6,829 nt of DNA from an uncultured Alphaproteobacteria bacterium (GCA_937950105.1 CALFEM010000581.1:1-6829); one strand, 5' to 3'; positions 1-5,759 are shown, numbered from the stretch's first letter. Made by a program: numbers and translations. Notes: a model not told the origin generated them from the letters alone.

Positions 1-246
1 ATCGCCGGATACTTCGGCAGCCGTGCCGGCGAGGCGCTGCAGGTGGTGCCGCTGGTCAAGGAAGCCAAGGGCCCGCGCATGTCCTATCGTATCACCATGG
101 GTGTGCGGCAGGGTGATGACACGTGGAAACGCCAGCTCAACGACGTCATCGCCAAACGGCAAGGTGACATCGACAAGGTGCTGCTCGACTTCGGCGTGCC
201 GTTGCTCGACGAGGACAACAAGCAGATTACGGCGCCACGCAAATAG
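1..246 (+). CDS. Quinoprotein dehydrogenase-associated substrate-binding protein, XoxJ/MxaJ-like (3' end only)
   Basis: Only the last 81 codons are present; the frame is open from base 1 and ends at TAG 244-246. The fragment starts at the I-A-G-Y-F segment (residues 1-5 of the fragment), followed by a V-P-L-V strand, a W-K-x-x-L-N-x-V-I helix (42-50) and the closing G-V-P-L-L-D (65-70). This is how periplasmic binding-protein-like partners of PQQ dehydrogenases (TIGR03871; the MxaJ/XoxJ group) usually end. In that family the protein is exported to the periplasm and is encoded beside a PQQ-dependent methanol or ethanol dehydrogenase and its cytochrome c; a direct role in dehydrogenase maturation or electron transfer is suspected rather than proven. 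The next gene, another PQQ-associated family, supports the assignment. A generic amino-acid-type ABC binding protein is the alternative. The signal peptide and most of the fold lie outside the window. Confidence 0.75.
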   Translation: MAGYFGSRAGEALQVVPLVKEAKGPRMSYRITMGVRQGDDTWKRQLNDVIAKRQGDIDKVLLDFGVPLLDEDNKQITAPRK

Positions 247-284
247 CGCCGCTCCGGGGGCGGCACGTCGTGCCGGTATGTGAG

Positions 285-935
285 ATGGTCGCCTTCTTTA
301 CGTCTTCATGGTTCCGGAGCGCTCGCTCGCTTGCGGCGTACTACACATCGCGCCTCGCGGTGCCGTGCGTGCTGGCGATCGCCACAGCGGGCCTGGCACC
401 GGTGTCGCTGAAGGCGCAAGACCATGCAGCGCTCGCAGAGGTCGGCGAACCTGCCGGTTATCGCGACGACCACTACCGCTCACCGGTGCCGAAGACGCTC
501 AAGGGCGCGCGCGTGGTCGATGCCGCGGCCGCTGCGGAACTGGCCAAGGCCGGAGCCGTCATGATCGACGTCTACCCGCAGGCGCCGAAGCCTGCCGGTC
601 TGCCACCCGGAACCATCTGGCGCCGCCCCAAGCACATGAGCATCGACGGCGCGACCTGGCTGCCGAACGTCGGCTACGGAAAGCTCGCGCAGGAACCCGA
701 GACCTATTTTCGCTACAGCCTCGAGCGGCTGAGCGGCGGCGCCAAGGACAAGCCGCTCGTGTTCTACTGTCTGCGCGATTGCTGGATGAGCTGGAACGCG
801 GCCAAACGCGCACTCGAATGGGGCTATGCCGATGTGATCTGGTTCCCCGACGGAACCGACGGCTGGCAGGAAAACGGCGGCACGCTGGTCGAGGCGACAC
901 CGGCACCCGGCGCCGACGGCAAGGTGCAGGAATAG
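285..935 (+). CDS. PQQ-dependent catabolism-associated CXXCW-motif protein (rhodanese-like, exported)
   Basis: A 216-residue protein. A basic N-region and a hydrophobic stretch at about 24-40 form a signal peptide with likely cleavage after L-K-A (42-44), so it should act in the periplasm. The mature part begins with the family hallmark E-P-A-G-Y-R (55-60) and S-P-V-P-x-T-L-x-G-A (66-75), then a rhodanese-like fold: a V-M-I-D-V strand (92-96), L-V-F-Y-C (158-162) and the active-site loop C-L-R-D-C-W (162-167), followed by a helix and D-G-T-D-G-W (189-194). The family name (TIGR03864) says CXXCW, but the cysteines here are three residues apart. Members accompany PQQ alcohol dehydrogenases; their biochemical role is not settled, and redox or sulfur chemistry at the cysteines is an inference. 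It follows the binding-protein gene by 38 bp, probably in one operon. A GTG at 270 (five extra residues, with a G-run 9 bp upstream) is an alternative start; ATG 285 has no clear ribosome site. Confidence 0.85.
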   Translation: MVAFFTSSWFRSARSLAAYYTSRLAVPCVLAIATAGLAPVSLKAQDHAALAEVGEPAGYRDDHYRSPVPKTLKGARVVDAAAAAELAKAGAVMIDVYPQAPKPAGLPPGTIWRRPKHMSIDGATWLPNVGYGKLAQEPETYFRYSLERLSGGAKDKPLVFYCLRDCWMSWNAAKRALEWGYADVIWFPDGTDGWQENGGTLVEATPAPGADGKVQE

Positions 936-938
936 CCC

Positions 939-1051
939 GCGCCCCGATCGCCGCGCGTCCTTTCACGGGCGGCGTGAATCGGCGGCGCCAGACAAGATCG
1001 CGCCCCGATCGCCGCGCGTCCTTTCACGGGCGGCGTGAATCGACGGCGCCA
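939..1051. repeat. Two direct copies of a 52-bp palindrome-rich element
   Basis: Copy 1 (939-990) and copy 2 (1000-1051) differ at one base only (G982 against A1043) and are separated by 9 bp, giving a 61-bp period. Each copy contains a perfect 6-bp inverted repeat TTCACG-N5-CGTGAA (962-978 and 1023-1039), overlapped by a longer imperfect one, CGCCGCGCG-N8-CGGGCGGCG. The outer ends, GCGCC and GGCGC, are also complementary. Copy 1 starts three bases after the stop codon of the CXXCW gene. It resembles a dispersed REP-like extragenic palindrome more than a classical terminator, because no T-run follows. Termination or mRNA 3'-end protection is possible but inferred. Confidence 0.85.
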
Positions 1052-1135
1052 ACGGTTCTCCTTCTCGGACAATTGCTTTTCGGTACGGCCAGACTGCGAG
1101 CCCCCCTTGCCTGGCGCTCGCGCTGCGGCCATGAC

Positions 1136-1152
1136 GTTGCACGGTCTGCAAC
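1136..1152. promoter_or_regulatory. Inverted repeat upstream of the DUF486 gene, possible operator or hairpin
   Basis: A perfect inverted repeat GTTGCA-CGGTC-TGCAAC ends 18 bp before the ATG at 1171. It lies between any promoter and the start codon, so it could be a repressor site or a small 5'-leader hairpin just ahead of the ribosome site. The match is short and could be chance; no named regulator is recognised. No convincing -35/-10 pair was found in 1052-1135. Confidence 0.3.
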
Positions 1153-1170
1153 TCATGGGAAAACACCGCG

Positions 1171-1527
1171 ATGTCGTTCGGATTGCCGGCGTGGGCCGCG
1201 CCGCTGCTGCTGCTGCTCGCCTCGAACGTGTTCATGACGTTCGCCTGGTACGGCCACCTCAACTACAAGAGCGCACCGTTGTGGATCGTCATTCTGGCGA
1301 GCTGGGGCATCGCGTTCTTCGAGTATTGCCTCGCCGTGCCCGCCAACCGTATCGGCAGCGCGGTCTACTCGGGTGCCGAGCTGAAGACGATCCAGGAGAT
1401 CATCACGCTGGCGGTCTTCGCGGGCTTCTCGGTGCTCTATCTGAAGGAGCCGTTCACGCTCAATCACCTCGTCGGCTTCACCTTCATCGCGCTCGGCGCC
1501 GCGTTCATCTTCAAGGGACCGTTCTGA
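1171..1527 (+). CDS. DUF486 (DMT-type) small inner-membrane protein
   Basis: A 118-residue, very hydrophobic protein with four predicted membrane helices (roughly 7-26, 37-54, 75-92 and 98-115). Family-typical motifs are F-M-T-F-A-W-Y-G-H-L (21-30), S-W-G-I-A-F-F-E-Y-C-L (45-55), V-P-A-N-R-I-G (57-63), the L-K-x-I-Q-E-x-I-T-L helix start (71-80) and a final F-I-F-K. This is the DUF486 family, grouped with the drug/metabolite transporter superfamily as a half-size unit that probably acts as a dimer. Its substrate is unknown. The length is normal for the family. The ATG at 1171 follows a GGGAAA stretch about 12 bp upstream, a modest ribosome site. The gene stands alone between the duplicated palindromic element and the convergent HIT gene, whose stop is 30 bp away; no clear terminator is seen in that gap. 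Confidence 0.88.
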   Translation: MSFGLPAWAAPLLLLLASNVFMTFAWYGHLNYKSAPLWIVILASWGIAFFEYCLAVPANRIGSAVYSGAELKTIQEIITLAVFAGFSVLYLKEPFTLNHLVGFTFIALGAAFIFKGPF

Positions 1528-1557
1528 GCCAGAGGGGCGCGCGCCGATCGTGGGTGT

Positions 1558-1989
1558 TCACGCGAGCGCGGCGCGGATCTTAGCGGCATTCGCCTCCAGC
1601 TCTTCCTTCGGCGCGAAGCCGCGCGCGTGATGCTTCATCGGCGCATCCTCCATGCGCGGGATGACGTGCACGTGCAGGTGGAACACGGTCTGCCCGCCGG
1701 CGTGCTCGTTGAACTGGCTGATGGTGATGCCCTCGGCCGCCATGGCCGCCTTCACCGCGTGGGCGATCTTCTGCACGGTCGGCAGCAGGCGCGACAGCAC
1801 CTCGGCCGGCGCATCGAGCAGATTGCGACAGGCGGCCTTCGGCAGCACGAGGGTATGCCCCGGCGTTTGCGGCATGACGTCCATGAAGGCGATGAAGGCG
1901 TCGTCCTCGTAGACCTTGTGGCACGGGATCTCGCCGCGCAGGATCCTGGCGAAGATGTTCTCGGGGTCGTAGGCGGGCGTTTCAATCAT
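1558..1989 (-). CDS. HIT-family (HinT-like) nucleotide hydrolase
   Basis: A 143-residue protein with the complete histidine-triad domain. It opens with N-I-F-A-R-I-L-R-G-E-I-P (11-22) and V-Y-E-D-D (26-30), has the M-P-Q-T-P-G-H-T-L-V-L-P-K stretch (39-51), N-E-H-A-G-G-Q-T-V-F (94-103), and the catalytic H-L-H-V-H-V-I (104-110) whose histidines form the H-x-H-x-H triad. HinT-like proteins hydrolyse adenosine phosphoramidates and aminoacyl adenylates in the cytoplasm through a nucleotidyl-histidine intermediate; the true substrate here is unknown. ATG 1989 is chosen because GAGGA (minus strand, 1996-2000) lies 6 bp upstream. The frame stays open to 2055, but the 22 extra residues would be translated from the repeat-rich leader and do not look like protein. 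The length fits the family. Confidence 0.93.
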   Translation of the reverse strand: MIETPAYDPENIFARILRGEIPCHKVYEDDAFIAFMDVMPQTPGHTLVLPKAACRNLLDAPAEVLSRLLPTVQKIAHAVKAAMAAEGITISQFNEHAGGQTVFHLHVHVIPRMEDAPMKHHARGFAPKEELEANAAKIRAALA

Positions 1990-1995
1990 CGCTGG

Positions 1996-2000
1996 TCCTC
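1996..2000 (-). promoter_or_regulatory. Ribosome binding site of the HIT gene
   Basis: GAGGA on the minus strand, 6 bp from the ATG at 1989. It decides the start against the longer open frame beginning at 2055. Confidence 0.75.
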
Positions 2001-2005
2001 GGAAT

Positions 2006-2063
2006 GGTGAGTAGTGAGTAGTGAGTAGTTGGGCATGCGACAATTCACTGCTCACTATTCACC
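2006..2063. repeat. 7-bp tandem repeat forming a long imperfect stem-loop in the HIT leader
   Basis: Three exact tandem GTGAGTA units fill 2007-2027. The arm 2006-2027 is nearly complementary to 2042-2063: 18 of 22 positions pair on the minus-strand transcript. Three A/C mismatches become G/U wobbles on the plus strand, where 21 of 22 would pair. The 14-bp loop contains the palindrome GCATGC (2033-2038). The structure ends 5 bp before the ribosome site of the HIT gene, so as RNA it could affect initiation or protect the 5' end. It could equally be a 3' structure ending the acyltransferase transcript. Confidence 0.75.
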
Positions 2064-2077
2064 ACGCACTCACTCTT

Positions 2078-2106
2078 GTTGTAGCGGGCGGACAGCGCGA
2101 TTTGAA
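2078..2106 (-). promoter_or_regulatory. Candidate sigma-70-type promoter of the HIT gene
   Basis: On the minus strand TTCAAA (-35, 2101-2106) and TACAAC (-10, 2078-2083) are spaced 17 bp, each matching four of six consensus positions. Transcription would begin near 2071 and give a leader of about 80 nt that includes the stem-loop at 2006-2063. The match is moderate and unproven. Confidence 0.3.
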
Positions 2107-2135
2107 GACCGCGTGCGCCGCTTGCCGCCGATGCT

Positions 2136-3326
2136 TCAGTCCTGCACCGGGCCTTTGCGGTAAGGCGTCAGCGCTTGCAACTCGGCGTTCGCCTCTTCGA
2201 TCACGCTGCGCTCGTGGTCGAGATAGTGCGCCACGGCCTTGCGCAAGCCGGCGTCGAACATGAAGTGCGCCGAGTGGGTCGTGACGGGGCTGTAGCCGCG
2301 CGCCAGCTTGTGCTCGCCTTGCGCGCCGGCTTCCACCCGCGACAGCCCGAGCGCGATCGCCGCCTCGATCGCCTGATAATAGCAGACCTCGAAATGCAGG
2401 AACGGGTGGTGCTCGATGGCGCCCCAGTAGCGGCCGTAGAGGCAATCGCCGCCGACGAGGTTGAGAGCCCCCGCGATGGGACGGCCGTCACGTTCCGCGA
2501 AAATCAGCAGGCAGGCATCCGGCAGCGCCGCACCGAGTGCCGAGAAGAAGTGGCGGTTGAGATAGGGCCGGCCCCACTTGCGCGCACCCGTGTCCATGTA
2601 GAACGCGAAGAACGCATCCCAGTCCGCTTCGGTGATGTCGCGCCCGCGCACGTGGCGGATCGTCAGCCCGGACGCTACGGCTTCGGCCCGCTCACGCTTC
2701 AGCGTCTTGCGCTTGCGCGAGGCGAGCGTCGCCAGGAAATCGTCGAAGTTGCGATAGCCGGGATTGGTGAAATGGAACTGCTGGCCGGTGCGCAGAAGGA
2801 ACCCTTGGTCGCCGAGCGCCCGCCATTCCGGCTCGCCGGCAAAGGTCACATGAAGCGACGAGCAGTCCATTTCGCGCGCCACATGCAGTGCGCCCGCGAC
2901 CAGCAGGTCGCGCCGCTCGGCGGCTTCGTCTCCGCCCTCCACCAGCAGGCGGGGCCCCGGCACCGGCGTGAACGGAACCGCGCATTGCAGCTTGGGATAA
3001 TAGCGCTTGCCGGCGCGGTGCATGGCGTCCGCCCAGGCGTGATCGAACACGAACTCGCCCTGGCTGTGCGTCTTGGCGTAGAGCGGCATGGCGGCGGTCA
3101 CGCGGCCTTCTTCGACGAGCGTGAGGTGGCGCGGATGCCAGCCGGTGCCTTCGCCGACCGCGGCGGTGTCTTCGAGCGCCTTCAGGAAGGCGTGCGCGAC
3201 GAACGGATTGAACGTCGCCGGATCCGGGTTGGCGAGGCGATCCCAGGCGTTCGCGTCGACATCCACAATGCGCGCGTGAACCTGCAGCGCCGGTTCGTCA
3301 GAGGTATTTGTCTGCGGCTCTGACAA
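2136..3326 (-). CDS. FemAB-like GNAT-fold acyltransferase (DUF482 family)
   Basis: A 396-residue cytoplasmic protein covering the whole DUF482/FemAB_like family (PF04339). Conserved blocks in order: N-P-F-V-x-H-A-F-L-K-A-L-E (40-52), G-W-H-P-R-H-L (62-68), P-L-Y-A-K-T-H-S-Q-G-E-F-V-F-D-H-A-W (81-98), Y-Y-P-K-L-Q (109-114), V-P-F-T-P-V-P-G-P-R-L-L (117-128), A-S-R-K-R-K (202-207), R-K-W-G-R-P-Y-L (249-256), A-G-A-L-N (285-289), L-Y-G-R-Y-W-G (296-302), L-H-F-E-x-C-Y-Y-Q-A-I (310-320) and E-A-G-A-Q-G-E-H-K-x-x-R-G-Y (332-345). FemAB relatives transfer aminoacyl groups to peptidoglycan precursors, but the substrate of this family is not established, so a cell-wall role is inference. The start is a TTG with only a weak purine stretch upstream; no ATG occurs nearby. 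A GTG about 20 codons inside is less likely because it would cut into the conserved N-terminal part. Confidence 0.92.
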   Translation of the reverse strand: MSEPQTNTSDEPALQVHARIVDVDANAWDRLANPDPATFNPFVAHAFLKALEDTAAVGEGTGWHPRHLTLVEEGRVTAAMPLYAKTHSQGEFVFDHAWADAMHRAGKRYYPKLQCAVPFTPVPGPRLLVEGGDEAAERRDLLVAGALHVAREMDCSSLHVTFAGEPEWRALGDQGFLLRTGQQFHFTNPGYRNFDDFLATLASRKRKTLKRERAEAVASGLTIRHVRGRDITEADWDAFFAFYMDTGARKWGRPYLNRHFFSALGAALPDACLLIFAERDGRPIAGALNLVGGDCLYGRYWGAIEHHPFLHFEVCYYQAIEAAIALGLSRVEAGAQGEHKLARGYSPVTTHSAHFMFDAGLRKAVAHYLDHERSVIEEANAELQALTPYRKGPVQD

Positions 3327-3362
3327 GCGTGGGGCGTCCCGTCCTGTGCAACTCGAAAGCTC

Positions 3363-3391
3363 AATGTAGGGCGATACGCGCGAAGTGCCAA
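3363..3391 (-). promoter_or_regulatory. Candidate sigma-70-type promoter of the FemAB-like gene
   Basis: On the minus strand TTGGCA (3386-3391, five of six -35 positions) and TACATT (3363-3368, four of six -10 positions) are 17 bp apart in the 77-bp gap between the phosphodiesterase stop and the TTG at 3326. Transcription would begin near 3356, leaving a leader of about 30 nt. This is the best promoter match found in the window and would let the gene be expressed apart from ridA and the phosphodiesterase. Confidence 0.4.
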
Positions 3392-3403
3392 AGCGGTTGC
3401 CGG

Positions 3404-4174
3404 TCAGGGCAGAAAGCCTTCGAAGGTCGGGGCGTCGGCGTGGGCTCGGGTGACGGAGACATCGGCCTCGGTGCGAACCGTCCAGGTGAACAGGGGCAGG
3501 CCCTGCACGTCGCGCACGTAGCGCGTCACCAGGGTCGGCAGCGCGCGCACGTCATAGGAATAGAAGCTCGGCTCGGCGGGGCCGGATTCGAGCAGATGTG
3601 TCAGCCGCTCGGCGCGCGCGCGGTCGAGCCGGTCGGCCCACCAGTGATCGTCGCCGTCGGCGGCGCGCATGTAATCGCCGGAGACGATGCCGCGCGGTAC
3701 CGCAGGTGCCAGAGTTCGCATCACCGTCATGACGGCGGGATCGAACGACATCAGCGCGAGCGGTCCCGCATAGGCCGACGCGATATCTGCGATGCGCCCG
3801 AGGAACGTTCGGTCGGGTGGCGCCCATTCGCTCTTGATCTCGACCAGTAACGGGACGCGCCCCGCGGTCATGGCGCAGAGGTCCGCGAATGTCGGGATGC
3901 GTGCCGCCGCATCGTCCTTGAACGCCAGCGCCGCGAGATCGTCGGCGGCGAGCCGCGCCACGTCGCCCGTCCCGGCAACGAGCCGGTCGAGCGTGGCGTC
4001 GTGGAAAACCAGCGGCAGCCCGTCCTTGCCCGGCCTCAGATCGCACTCGATGCCGTAGCCGCGCAGGATCGCCGCATCGAACGCACGCACGGTGTTCTCT
4101 ATGGCGCCGCCGCCCGGCGGCCCGTGCAGGCCCCGATGCGCGATCGGTCTCAGGAACGCTTCGCGGTCGAGCAT
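3404..4174 (-). CDS. Glycerophosphodiester phosphodiesterase family protein (GDPD)
   Basis: A 256-residue TIM-barrel protein of the GDPD family, which hydrolyses glycerophosphodiesters to glycerol-3-phosphate and an alcohol. The active-site set is visible: I-A-H-R-G (11-15) with H13 and R14, E-N-T (26-28), the metal-binding pair in G-I-E-C-D-L-R (41-47; E43, D45), K-D-G-L-P-L-V-F-H-D (50-59; catalytic H58), L-V-E-I-K (110-114; E112, K114) and the late strand F-T-W-T-V (229-233). The length is normal for a cytoplasmic UgpQ-type enzyme, and no signal peptide is seen. Start ATG 4174 lies 11 bp after the RidA stop, with only a GCGAGC-like ribosome site. This close spacing suggests co-transcription with RidA. 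The frame is open upstream to 4738, but that part lies across the RidA gene and is not protein-like. Substrate preference cannot be told from the sequence. Confidence 0.93.
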   Translation of the reverse strand: MLDREAFLRPIAHRGLHGPPGGGAIENTVRAFDAAILRGYGIECDLRPGKDGLPLVFHDATLDRLVAGTGDVARLAADDLAALAFKDDAAARIPTFADLCAMTAGRVPLLVEIKSEWAPPDRTFLGRIADIASAYAGPLALMSFDPAVMTVMRTLAPAVPRGIVSGDYMRAADGDDHWWADRLDRARAERLTHLLESGPAEPSFYSYDVRALPTLVTRYVRDVQGLPLFTWTVRTEADVSVTRAHADAPTFEGFLP

Positions 4175-4185
4175 GCTCGCGCCGG

Positions 4186-4653
4186 TTACGGCTTGATGCG
4201 GACGACGGCGTCGATCTCGACGGCGCAGTTCGCCGGCAGCGAGGCGACACCGACGGCGACGCGCGTATGCCGCCCGGCGTCGCCGAGCACGGCGACCATG
4301 AGGTCGGAGGCGCCGTTGACGACCTTCGGTTGATCGCCGCTTTCCGGCGTCGAGGCGACGAAACCGTTGAGGCGCATCACCTGCACGACGCGCTCCAGCG
4401 TGCCGAGCGCGGCCTTCGCCTGCGCCAGGATGTTGAGAGCGCAGTGGCGTGCGGCGATCTGCCCGTCCTCGACGCTGAGCCCGGCGCCGAGGCGGCCGGT
4501 GAGGATGGTTCCGTCGGGCGCCTTGGAGATTTGTCCCGACACGAACAACAGGTCGCCCGCGATCAGGTACGGAACATAATTGGCGACCGGGGCCGGGGCT
4601 TCCGGCAGGCTGAGACCGAGGGCCGCGATCCGGTCGTCGATGATGCTGCTCAT
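4186..4653 (-). CDS. RidA (YjgF/YER057c/UK114) family protein
   Basis: A 155-residue cytoplasmic protein of the YjgF-like subfamily that is longer than E. coli RidA. Visible family features: the Y-L-I-A-G-D-L-L-F-V-S-G-Q strand region (29-41), an A-L-N-I-L-A-Q-A-K-A-A-L-G helix (72-84), V-V-Q-V-M-R-L-N-G-F-V (89-99), and the C-terminal H-T-R-V-A-V-G-V-A-S-L-P-x-N-x-A-V-E-I-D (129-148). R131 and E146 sit where RidA enzymes hold the substrate carboxylate and active-site acid. True RidA deaminates reactive enamine/imine intermediates from PLP enzymes; this subfamily's activity is less certain. ATG 4653 is chosen because GGAG (minus strand, 4662-4665) is 8 bp upstream. In-frame upstream ATGs at 4686 and 4698 would fall in or before the predicted promoter. 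It is the first gene of the pair with the phosphodiesterase. Confidence 0.92.
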   Translation of the reverse strand: MSSIIDDRIAALGLSLPEAPAPVANYVPYLIAGDLLFVSGQISKAPDGTILTGRLGAGLSVEDGQIAARHCALNILAQAKAALGTLERVVQVMRLNGFVASTPESGDQPKVVNGASDLMVAVLGDAGRHTRVAVGVASLPANCAVEIDAVVRIKP

Positions 4654-4661
4654 AGGGGAAA

Positions 4662-4665
4662 CTCC
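4662..4665 (-). promoter_or_regulatory. Ribosome binding site of the RidA-family gene
   Basis: GGAG on the minus strand with an 8-bp spacer to the ATG at 4653. It favours this start over the in-frame ATGs at 4686 and 4698. Confidence 0.6.
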
Positions 4666-4681
4666 GTTTGCCTCGGGCGTA

Positions 4682-4710
4682 GTCATAGACGCGGGCACGT
4701 GGTTGGTCCA
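4682..4710 (-). promoter_or_regulatory. Candidate promoter of ridA-GDPD in the divergent spacer
   Basis: On the minus strand TGGACC (4705-4710) and TATGAC (4682-4687) are 17 bp apart, each with four of six consensus matches. Transcription from near 4675 would give a leader of about 22 nt ending at ATG 4653. The 194-bp divergent region must hold at least one promoter in each direction. No equally good pair was found for eipB; a weak TTTCAT/CTAAGT pair lies near 4779-4806. Confidence 0.3.
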
Positions 4711-4759
4711 TCCGCGGTTCGTGCCGCCGTGCTGCCACGAGAGCGAGGCAGGTGGGCGG

Positions 4760-4774
4760 GGCGGGCCACCCGCC
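4760..4774. promoter_or_regulatory. GC-rich inverted repeat in the ridA-eipB divergent spacer
   Basis: GGCGGG-CCA-CCCGCC is a perfect 6-bp inverted repeat with a 3-bp loop, near the middle of the divergent intergenic region. It has no T-run and lies between the two transcription directions, so an operator-like role is possible. In GC-rich DNA such a repeat can arise by chance. Confidence 0.25.
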
Positions 4775-4833
4775 GGGGTTTCATTCCTGCGTTCGAGCGC
4801 CTAAGTTCCCGTCGGCCGACCGGCCCGCCAACC

Positions 4834-4838
4834 GAGGA
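4834..4838 (+). promoter_or_regulatory. Ribosome binding site of eipB
   Basis: GAGGA lies 9 bp before the ATG at 4848. It supports this start, which also places a signal peptide at the N-terminus, over an in-frame ATG at 4752. Confidence 0.7.
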
Positions 4839-4847
4839 ACTCTGCCG

Positions 4848-5759
4848 ATGCCCGCACGCCGCCGTGCCGTTTGCCTGCTTCTGCTGCCGGCTGTCGCTGC
4901 GACCGCGAGCCCTGCCGGCGCCGCCGAGCCGCCGATCCCGTTCGCGCCGCATCGCGCCGTCTACGATATCGTCCTCGACCGCGCCTCGAGCGGGTCGGGC
5001 GTCGTCGAGCTCACGGGGCGCATGGTCTACGAGCTGCAGGGCAGCCGCTGCGACGGCTACACACAGAACATGCGCTTCGTGACGCGCATGACGCAGCAGG
5101 ACGGCACCGAGCAGGTCAACGATCTCAGAACCTCGAGCTGGGAGGACGTCGTCGCCCGCCGGCTGCGCTTCTCCTCGACGCAGATCCGCGATTCCAAACA
5201 GGTCGAGAAGACCAGTGGCGACGCCCGCGACGACGCCACCGATGCCGGCATCAAGGTGGCCATCGAAGAGCCCGACAAGCGCGAGATGACGTTGCCCGAG
5301 GGCGCCTATTTTCCGATGCGTCACTCCGAGGCGCTGGTCGCCGCCGCCCGCGCCGGCGAGAGCCGACTGGTCGCCGACCTGTACGACGGTTCGGAGAAAG
5401 GTGAGAAGCTCTATACGACAAGCGCAGTCATCGGGCCGCTGACCGAGAGCGGGGCCCCCGACGTGCCCGAGCAACTGGCGACGCGCGCGACGCTCTCGGC
5501 GGTGCCGTCATGGCCCGTCTCGATCGGCTACTTCGAGCCGAAGGCGCTCGGCCGCGATTCCGTGCCGTCCTACGAGCTGTCGTTCCGCATCTACGCGAAC
5601 GGCGTGTCGAGCCGGCTGCTGATCGACTACGGGGATTTTTCCGTGCGCGGCGAGCTGACCGAGCTGACGTATTATCCGGCGAGCGAATGCCCGGACTCCG
5701 CAGGGTCGTCCGCTGTTCCCCTGGTGGCGCCGCCGAAAGATGCCGCGCCGAAGCCGTGA
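4848..5759 (+). CDS. eipB: EipB family periplasmic cell-envelope integrity protein (DUF1849)
   Basis: A 303-residue protein. Residues 1-26 are a signal peptide: R-R-R at 4-6, a leucine-rich core, and cleavage around A-G-A/A-E. The mature part starts with the DUF1849 signature F-A-P-H-R-A-V-Y-D (32-40), G-R-M-V-Y-E-L (57-63), C68-D-G-Y-T, and N-D-L-R-T-S-S-W-E-D (91-100). It continues with L-P-E-G-A-Y-F-P-M-R-H (149-159), V-A-D-L-Y-D-G-S (175-182), and ends with Y-E-L-S-F-R-I-Y-A-N-G-V-S (242-254) and a second cysteine, C281, before a Pro/Ala-rich tail. In Brucella, EipB folds as a beta-spiral in the periplasm, keeps a disulfide between two conserved cysteines and is needed for envelope integrity. 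C68 and C281 match that pair. The family is confined to alphaproteobacteria as far as known. It is transcribed away from ridA and converges on the GH114-like gene. Confidence 0.92.
   Translation: MPARRRAVCLLLLPAVAATASPAGAAEPPIPFAPHRAVYDIVLDRASSGSGVVELTGRMVYELQGSRCDGYTQNMRFVTRMTQQDGTEQVNDLRTSSWEDVVARRLRFSSTQIRDSKQVEKTSGDARDDATDAGIKVAIEEPDKREMTLPEGAYFPMRHSEALVAAARAGESRLVADLYDGSEKGEKLYTTSAVIGPLTESGAPDVPEQLATRATLSAVPSWPVSIGYFEPKALGRDSVPSYELSFRIYANGVSSRLLIDYGDFSVRGELTELTYYPASECPDSAGSSAVPLVAPPKDAAPKP

Noticed and set aside
939..1051. A short CRISPR array
   Set aside because: There are only two repeat copies, at 52 bp longer than typical CRISPR repeats, with a 9-bp separator too short for a spacer and no cas gene nearby.
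308..1237. A 309-codon plus-strand frame spanning the CXXCW gene and the intergenic repeats
   Set aside because: It is an out-of-frame shadow of the CXXCW gene, very Arg-rich, and runs through the 52-bp repeats into the DUF486 gene.
1528..1557. A rho-independent terminator between the convergent DUF486 and HIT genes
   Set aside because: The gap contains the palindrome GGCGCGCGCC (1536-1545) but no loop or T-run on either strand, so it does not meet the pattern.
1990..2055. A 22-residue N-terminal extension of the HIT protein
   Set aside because: The extra codons are translated from the repeat-rich leader. The GAGGA site and the usual family N-terminus both point to ATG 1989.
2175..3323. A 382-codon open frame on the plus strand opposite the FemAB-like gene
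   Set aside because: It mirrors the real gene almost end to end, is rich in Arg/Ala/Gly as expected for an antisense frame of GC-rich codons, and shows no recognisable motif. The minus-strand protein carries all the family blocks.
3404..4738. A 444-codon minus-strand frame that could be read as an N-terminally extended GDPD
   Set aside because: The first 188 codons overlap the RidA gene in another frame and are Arg-rich without motifs. The enzyme begins at ATG 4174, right at its first barrel strand.
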